64,000 bases of DNA from Dipteris shenzhenensis. Its lineage: Eukaryota > Polypodiophyta > Polypodiopsida > Gleicheniales. Shown piece by piece: positions 56,150 through 64,000 of this stretch. Under the pieces are notes generated by a model. It was not told the DNA's origin. It was given only the letters and a program-made list of their open reading frames with translations, and searched no databases. The position numbers and the translations under genes were made by a program. Position 1 is the first letter of the stretch. Each line of letters starts with the position of its first letter. Location of the stretch: the NCBI GenBank assembly GCA_047967505.1, contig CM106538.1. The stretch is one strand, 5' to 3'.

Positions 56150-57359
56150 AAGCATAAGAGAATAAGAGGGAAAGGAAATAGAGAATAAGAGGGAAAGGAA
56201 AGAGAGAAGGGAAAAGAGATGAGGGGGAAAGAGAGAAGGGGGAAAGAGAGAATAAGAGAAGAGGGAAAAAAGAGAAGGGGGAAAAAGGAGAAAAAGAGAA
56301 GGGGGAAGAAGGAAAGAGAGAGAGGGGAAGAGAGGGTTCCTACGCCCATCACTGCAGCTAGCGCTTAAGGCGCTAGCTGCAGGCCAATGCAAATAACAAA
56401 AATAATAAATGGAAAGAAGAGGAAGCACTTACCTGTAAAAGTATGTCCCGCTCGGTGTAGTGGACTGGCCCTACAAAAGAGAGAGCATGTCCCGCTCGGT
56501 GTAGTGTACTGGCCCTATAAAAGAGAGAAAACAACCCATTTTTTCAAATAAGATGTTAGTGGAAAGAGGAGAGTACAAAAGCAACTTCTTGAAGGGAGGA
56601 GATTGAGGAGACAAGGAAAGGAGGAGATTGAGGAGACAAGGAGAAAGAGAAGGAAGAGAAATATAGAAAAAAGAGGTGAGTTTTCTTTCTTTCTTTCTTT
56701 CTTGAAATCTCGTTTTTTGTTTCAATCCTTTCAAATCAAGCATGAAAACTAGTTTACAGGTTTAGCAATACAAGTAGAAACACTCACAAAACTAAAGCTA
56801 ACAAACAAACAACCTACATTGTTGAAACAAACTCACCTCTTGAAGAACTTTCTTTCAGGAAACCAAAGAGGGAAAAGGAGAGAGAGGGAGTACAAGAGGT
56901 AGGAGAAGAGTGAGGAGTGGAAAATAGAGTGGGAGGTTGCTTGGAATAGATGGGAGGTCATAAAAAATAGGTGGGCGGAGATTTTGGGTTGCTTACTTGA
57001 GAGATTAGGGAATGGATTAAGCAAAACGCCGCGCGTTTCGGCGTTTCGGGTTTTAACCCACAGCGTTGCTATATAGCGACGATAGCGACGTTTTTAATTA
57101 AAAACGTCGCTATATAGCGACGCTTACTGTTCATTTTTTTTATATGGCCTCAAGTGAAGCTCAAATATGCTATGCTTATAATTGTCAATATCTCCTCTTA
57201 CTATATAGCCTTACTATATAGGATTTTTTGTTTCAATCCTTACTATATAGTGACGTCATTCTTTTTATATGGCCTCAAGAGAAGCTCAAATTAAACATGC
57301 TATGCTTATAATTGTCAATATCTCCTCTTCATGCTTATGTTGTGATTTTATAAGTGTAG

Positions 57360-60300
57360 ATGGAAGGGACGAGTGGAAGCTCATCCGATGATGCACCAAT
57401 GCCCGGGAGCACGAAGTGGCTTACGGAGAGGTCATACTATCATTGCACTCATTGCAAGCGAGAAGTACGACATCAACGTCGTATTATCATGCGCCACTTG
57501 CAGATGTATGGGGAGGAGCCGGAACCAGTACCCCCCGTTGGTGTTGCACATGTTGATGGATCATCGGTAAGTCAAAGCTATTTAAGTTCACAATCTTATT
57601 GTATACCAGGAAATAGAAGATCTTATATTTACACGAATGAGCTTATGACAGGATGAGGAGGGTGACGAGGGTACACATATACCTTCTCACTTTCAACAAG
57701 ACTATAGTCTCCCAGATGACGACGAGGGTATGGTCGACATGATGGATTCCATTTTTAGGGGCACTACATCCCACGTACACGTGATGTCAGAGTCTGAGGT
57801 CAAAATGCGAGAGTTGCAATTAACACAATTGTACGAGGGTGCTAGGATGTCTAAACTACGTGCTTGTCTCTCAATCTTAAATCTACAAGTACAGTATGGG
57901 TGGTCGGATACAAGTGTCTCGGCCTTAATGAGGTTAGCCCTTACATTAATTTGACTCATTATTTGGATATTGTTTGTTTTGAGAATCATCATTTGGATAG
58001 TGTCTTTGTCATAGGTTGCTCCAGAAGATGTTGCCTGCACCAAATACCATGCCCACATCAAGAGATGAAGCGAAAAAGATGCTAACAATGGTGGGTATGG
58101 ATTATGATACCATCCATGCTTGCCGTAATGATTGTATTCTCTTTCGTCGTGAGCATGGAGATTTGGCTAGTTGTCCAAAGTGTGGGGAACAACGATATAG
58201 AGATGACTTGCAGGGTGAGCGGATACCGGTAAAGGTCTTAAGACACTTTCCCATCATTGCAAGAATACAACACATGTTTCGATGCAAATCCATAGCGGAG
58301 TTGATGACATGGCATGCATCTCATCGGTCCACTGATCACACATTGAGGATTCCCGTAGATTGTGCAGCTTGGAAGCACATAGATAATTAGTGGTCGGACT
58401 TTGCGAGAGAGCCACGCAACTTACATCTTGGGCTAGCCATGGACAGCGTGAATCCTTTCGGGTTACGCTCGACATCTTGGTCGACATGGCCCATAGTCGT
58501 GGTGAATTACAATATCCCACGATGGCTAACAATAAAAAAGGGACACCTCATGCTTGCACTACTTGTGCCAGGAAAGTACAAGGCGAAAAACATGGACGTG
58601 TACATGGCACCTTTGATAGAGGAGTTACAGATATTATGGAGAGGAGTGCAGGTCTTTGATATTTCCAGAGCTCCTAGGCATACCAATGATATTTTGGTCA
58701 GGGGTATCTTGATGTGGACCATGCATGACTACCCAGGATATGGAGAGTGCGCAGGTACGTGGTTATGTCTTTACATGTACAATGAGGGATTATGCTTTTT
58801 TTACTCTCTTTTGCACGCATGTCTTGTACTAACATATTCATGCACGCGTGCAGAACTTGTTACAAGTGGGTACCATCCTTGTCCTGTTTGTGAACCCGCT
58901 CTGAAATCGCTTGCATGCTACTCCAAACATATGAGGAAAAATGTTTATGAAGGTCATGCTCGATACCTTCCGCTCGACCATCTCACACGTGGAGGTCAGC
59001 TTGATCCACCACCATCATATTCGAAAGCAAGTGATTGGATTCAAGCTTGGAGGGAGAATGGAGAGGAACCTCCTCCTGGTATGAAGAGGCTATCGATCTT
59101 TCACGAGCTTCCTTATTGGGGTCAGTTACAAATCAATCATCTCTTGGATCCCATGCATATCTTCAAGAATGTGGGGGCTACCATTTGGGCACACTTGGTT
59201 GGCTCCAAGGACTCAAGAGGAGTGCAAGAAGACTTGCGTGCTATGAATAGGATGTCTCGTTTGTGGCCCCAAGTGCATGCTTCGGAAAAAGTTGTCCTCC
59301 CGAAAGCAACGTGGATCCTCTCTACGAGGGAGGAGGCAGCAATCAAGGCAGACATTGCCTCTTTTCAAACACCGACAGGGTACATGCCTTGCTTGAAAGG
59401 AGCATTTTCAAAGGACAATAAGCTTAGTGGCCTCAAGTCCCATGATTGGCACAAGGTCTTATAGGTATTCTAAGTAGAATTAGTGTACCGATAATAGTGA
59501 TGCGTTAGCGTAATTATTATTATGTTATATTGTTGACATGATTTCGTTTTTGCTTTGATAGTTCATCCTTCCAATTACAATAAAAGGGTGCTTACAAGAA
59601 GATGTTAGAAATGCTATATTCAAGATCTGTGGTATTGTGAGGTATGCTTACTATCAATTCGCATTATGTATTTTCTTCATGGACATGTGAAATAGGTGGA
59701 TATCTCAAATATCTTACATATGCATAGACATGTGAAATAGGTGGATATCTCAAAAAGAGATCTCTATATCGAGCATCGAGAAGACTAGGGTGGAATCCAT
59801 CAAAGCCGTATGCTTGCTTGAGAAGCACTTTCCCTCAAGCATTATGACAACTCAAGTCCACTTGCTTGTGCACATAGTTGATGAGGTGGCTATAGCAGGT
59901 ACCGTTCATAATCGATGGATGTTTTTTCTCGAGCGGTTTATGAAAACTTTAAAGGGGTTTGTAAGACAAAGAGCAAGACCAGAAGCGAGCATGGTAGAGG
60001 GATGGCTTGTACAAGAGTCATTAGTATATATCACAGAGTTTCTTGCATCCACGGATCCTGATATGCCGCAAGCTTGGCACAACAAGGATGATGATCGCAT
60101 CATTGGCGAGGTCCCCCAAGGAAAAGGGATTGAAAGAAAGATGAGCGAAGAGCAAATGGAGAAATTCAATAAGTTTTGTATCCTCAATAGCCCTGAGATG
60201 GAGAAGTGGATTGAGAGATATGAAGTGGCCAAAGCAGAAAGAATAAATGCAAGGACGAGATTCAGAGTAATGTACAGGCGATCACAACCATATCCACGAG

Positions 60301-61414
60301 CTCTGGCTCTTCTCCCTACTCACATGTCACTTGATTGGCTACAACTGGCTGTACGTTTAAAGCTGAACGTGATGGAGAGACAATAAACGAGCGCGAGCAG
60401 GAGTTATCATCTGGATGTATGGTGCATGTAAGTTTCTTATCTCTTGACGTAATTAAGTAATTATTTGTGGCAATATATGCTATAAAATAGGTGCATCTTC
60501 ATTGTTTTAATGATGCTCTTTTACAGTACAAAAAGTACAGTGCATTATGGTCATATGGACGACATTTTTCGCATGGAACGCATCGATTCAAAGAGAGTCA
60601 CGTATGATTGTGGAGTCATGGCTAACTTCACACAAGATAGCCGAGCAAGTGCTTCGGATACCAATCTTCTCTCCTCACAGTTGGATTATTGTGGAACCAT
60701 ACGCGACATCTATGAAATTGATTTCAGACGATTTACTATTTTCATTCTTGATGTGAAATGGTTTAGAACTACTTACAATGGTCCCCATGCGACAGTGAGA
60801 AAAGATAGTAGCGGTCTCTTTGCAATAGACTCCACCAAACATTGGACCGATGAAAGTGATACTTTTGTTCTTCCTGAGCACTATGAGCAGGTGCATACTA
60901 ATGATTTAATTGGTCGAAGCTTTCGTTTTTAAAGTCCATTGATATATATATAATTGACGACATTTGGCACCCATCTTCAATATAGGTGGTTTTTCATCCG
61001 GATCGTTCTGATCCAAGATGGTGGTACGTGATCCAAGTTGCACCACGAAGTAAGCAAATTTTTGAAGATCGAGATGTGGATATGGAGATGCCACTACCAA
61101 TGCCGGATCCAATTGATGAATCTAGCGAAGAAGATGTAGATCACCATATGAGGCAAGAGGAAGATGCGCATAATGACATCGCACGGGAGGAGGATGGAGA
61201 TCACGATATTGACGAGGAAGACAACAATCATCAAGATCAATCACCACACTTAAGCTTTATTGAAGAAGATGATCAAATACTTTTAGGTGAACGTACGATA
61301 CTAGAGTACGATGATGATATAGGAGATCAACTCGGTATAGAGTTGGAGATAGACTTGCTTGGCGCCTTAGACTTGGCTCAAGATGAAACAGTTGATGTAA
61401 ATGCTCTTATTTGA
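57360..61414 (+). pseudogene. Family-1 TNP2-type transposase, second copy
   Basis: Same exon layout as 35548-39602: CTHCKREVRHQRR start, Transposase_21 core (58439-58750), LLDPMHIFKNV, DUF4218 (59790-60386), DUF4216 (about 60526-60891) and acidic tail (60986-61414). It shares the TAG after HIDN (58388-58390), so that mutation is older than the duplication. Differences include HNRWMFF where copy 1 has HNRGMFF (the family norm is Trp, so copy 1 is the mutated one) and a C-to-T change near 59462 altering the base before a splice donor (ACAG|GT to ATAG|GT). Confidence 0.9.
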
Positions 61415-61589
61415 TTTTTCTCATCTCAAACTTGGACATGAATATATGAGCTTCAAAGGCTTGATGTACATGCTCTCATTTTTTTATTCTCTATGAGCTC
61501 AAACATGTATGAAAATTTAAAAAATTTTGTCATTGGAAAAAACTAATTTTTAAGGCCTAAAAAAAAAAAAAACCTCTTTGTAAAAACGT

Positions 61590-62040
61590 CGCTATAATAT
61601 TTTGTCTCAGTGTCACTATATAGCGACTTTTAAAAGTCGCTATATAGCGACTCTCTTAAAAGTCGCTATATAGCGACTCTCTTAAAAGTCGCTATATAGC
61701 GACTTTTAGCAAAAGTCGCTATATAGCGATGATTTACGAAACCCGACTTTTATAACGACGATTAACGCTAAGCGGGCGCTAAACATCGGTACGTAAACGT
61801 CACAATAGGATGCGTGTGTACTAGTGACGGGCGCGTCTATTTGCGCGTCTATTTGCGCGTCTGGAGACCCGCATCTAATTGCACGTCTATATATCAGACT
61901 TACGTGTGTATAGACGCGCACAAAGACGCATAAATAGACGTGCTTATAAACGCTTTTATAGACGTGCGTATAGACACAAGTCGAACAGACAAACGTGAAT
62001 ATAAACGCGTTTTTAAACGCACTGATAGACGCGCCTTTTT
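61590..62040. repeat. Family-1 right end and adjoining family-2 subterminal repeats, second copy
   Basis: Palindromic TATAGCGAC repeats to 61740, terminus TACTAGTG at 61826, ACG, then the GCGTCTATTTGCGCG-type cluster to about 62035. Confidence 0.9.
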
Positions 62041-62414
62041 TTTTAAAAAAAAATTTACAGAATAGTGTGTATGTTGTGTATGCTATATAGTTACAAGAAT
62101 CCCATATCCACATTCTGTAATTCAATTCTTACAGCCAACCGCATTTTAATTACAATTCCAAATAAAATATTACAACTCCAAAACGCAATAAAATTGAAAG
62201 CTCAAAAAGTGCTTGTATATACATTTAGCACGAAGCTAAGTACATATAGCACGAAGCTAAGCCACGTCATGTGGCTTCAAGTACAAAAAATAAGGAAGCT
62301 AAGCCATGTCATGTGGCTTCAAGTACAAAAAATAAGAGGAGTCTATATACAAGAGGCACGAAGCCAAGCCAGTGGCTTTAAGTACAAAAAAGAATAGTAG
62401 CACTACTTCTACGA

Positions 62415-63763
62415 CTAATCCTCGCTGCCTTCCATGCTCCCTTCTGTGCTCCCTTCTGCACCTCCTTCCTCGTCTTCCTCGTCGTCTTGTGCATGGGCCT
62501 GTAAACAAGGGACAACATATATCAATGTATGAAAAATCAAATCTTTACTTATAATTTTTGCATTATTTAATTACTTTCAAATACCTGGGGGGCTTGTCCA
62601 GTAGCTCGGGTATACTGCTCCTCAGTAATCAACCCGTCATCATAGAAGTGCCTCCATGTATCTCCTCTGCGATGGTGGCGGTGGTAGGCTATCTCCACTG
62701 GAGTAGGGTATCTGCCCACGATCTCAAGCTGCATGACCGCGATACACTTTGTGAAGGGATTAGTACAAAGAAACAACCAACCTCCTAATAAACTACATAA
62801 GCAATATAATTTGAGATCGATACTTACAAATTGGGCCTCCCATGATTCAACACCCCCTGCTCCAAAATGCGCGCTTCCATATTCCTCCATCTAGATCCTC
62901 CGTGCCTCCACGTGCTGCAGACTGGGCTCCTCCCTCGCTGACTTCATTGCCTTCTTCCACTCATGCTTGTGAGTAGTGTGGGGCGGGCCCCTTGGAGGTT
63001 GACCTGCCTCAAGCTTGGCAAGCTCCGCTAGTGCCTGCCTCTTAAGGGAAGATCTTTTATTGCTAAGTATCGTAACAATCTTTGACTTCCCCCATTTATC
63101 TGTGAACTGGCGATTGGGGGGGTTAGGATACCTAGAGCGAACAGTAGCGAGGGTCTCATCAGCCAACCTCTTTGGGAGGTCTTTATAGTGGATAAAGCAA
63201 TCTCTGTAATTGTTAGCAATTACAGAGCGCATGAAGGCCATGATGTCCTTCCCCCGTGCATCCATCAAGATGCCTCCTGTCTGAGTGATGTCATAATAAA
63301 TCGTACCATCACCCAGAGGCACGTCTAAATCATCTGAATCATCCTCCTCCTTACCGCCACATGGCCCAAAGCACTGTGCCATGCATCCGCCACCGCTCTC
63401 CCTGCTACTACGCCTGCTACCCTATCGTGTCGAGCTCGTATGCTGGCCACTCGTAGCTGGGGACTGCACGGGACTACGCTGACCACTCGTAGCTAGAGAA
63501 CCGAGTCTCGACGGCTGGGGAGTAAGTCGACGGCTCGTTGAGATAGAAGGACCTCCTGACGGCATGGGGGAAGGGGCATAAGACGGGATGGCAGAAGGGA
63601 CATAAGACAGCATGGGGGAAGGGGCATAAGACGGTACAGGGGAAGGGGCATAAGAAGGGGCATAAGACGGCTGTGCGAACACCGCTGGGGTGATCTCAGA
63701 TAGTGTGGGGTGGCTCGGAGTCTGTAGTGCCGACTTTTGGGGAGTGTTAAGGGTACCCGTCAT
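62415..63763 (-). pseudogene. Family-2 accessory protein, second copy
   Basis: As at 40603-41964, but without the 13-bp frame-shifting duplication, so the N-terminal frame reads on through SGQRSPVQSPATSGQHTSST to the shared TAG before GSRRSSRESS. The conserved core (63382-62891) with YPNPPNRQFTDKWGKS is open. The acidic tail ends with a TAG at 62415-62417. The KDLYNLLGHPP block upstream of the ATG is preserved, as is the stop before it. Confidence 0.75.
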
Positions 63764-64000
63764 ATACCCGTATAACTCCGCAGGACTAGGAGGGTGCCCT
63801 AAAAGATTATATAAATCCTTCCAAATTGATTCCTAGCCACATGTTGAATTGGAAAATAGGAAACAAATCTATTACTTTGGGAGCTGAGAAGAAAGGGGGA
63901 AAAAAAAGAGGCTCTATCAGAGCGCATCTATAGACCTGTCTGATCTGCGCATCTATAGACACATCTAACAGAGCGTTTAACAATTCAAGTAAAAGCGCGT
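63764..64000. other. Upstream of the accessory gene, second copy
   Basis: Equivalent to 41965-42204. It starts the TCTATAGACGCG-like repeat cluster and is cut by the window edge just before the transposase remnant would begin. Confidence 0.7.

Larger units (their letters stand above)
56150..64000. repeat. Segmental duplication 2, copy 2 (runs off the window)
   Basis: Copy of 34345-42204, including the right half of the nested family-1 element, the TACTAGTG end at 61826, ACG at 61827-61829, and the family-2 sequence beyond. An extra piece of about 130 bp at 57190-57330, partly a repeat of neighbouring sequence, is found only here. Confidence 0.95.

Overview
This window is nuclear DNA of a land plant and consists mostly of nested, broken transposable elements, with one recognisable host gene. 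The transposon repertoire is typical of a repeat-rich plant genome: En/Spm-CACTA DNA transposons, a plant-type L1 LINE with a DUF4283-like/zinc-knuckle ORF1, Ty3/gypsy pieces whose primer-binding site fits initiator tRNA-Met, and a hAT remnant. The host gene (3098-4801, minus) looks like a homologue of TEDC1, a partner of delta/epsilon-tubulin needed for triplet centrioles. If that is right, the plant should make flagellated sperm (bryophyte, lycophyte, fern, or cycad/Ginkgo). I cannot name the species.

Layout. 1-4650 is one copy of a segmental duplication carrying the TEDC1-like gene; the second copy is 46073-50645, where the gene is a pseudogene. 5909-18562 is a truncated DNA transposon ('family 2') whose ends read CACAACAA rather than CACTA, and whose accessory gene is split by a 7.25 kb, apparently complete L1 (7416-14662) with both ORFs open. 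20297-27662 is a decayed, inverted CACTA element ('family 1') with an internal deletion and a tandem duplication. 27663-29236 is a repeat array followed by a hAT C-terminal fragment. 29598-44316 is a family-2 element bounded by a TAT target duplication. A complete 10.35 kb family-1 CACTA element (29666-40014, target duplication ACG) sits inside it, only 68 bp from the left end. 44395-46072 holds a minisatellite, an LTR fragment and AT-rich repeats. 51024-56150 is a mosaic of Ty3/gypsy pol, LTR and gag-protease fragments. 56150-64000 is a second copy of 34345-42204, including the right border of the nested insertion, so that part was copied as a block after nesting.

Both transposon families have the same two-gene plan: a minus-strand accessory gene (proline/serine-rich N-terminus, a shared domain around YPNPPN, acidic tail) and a plus-strand TNP2-type transposase (Transposase_21 core, DUF4218, DUF4216, acidic tail). 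Between and around the genes lie short repeats: a 16-bp perfect palindrome in family 1 and TAGACGCG-type repeats in family 2. All transposase copies here carry stops, frameshifts or deletions. The L1 is the only element that looks potentially functional. No tRNA, rRNA or CRISPR array was seen.
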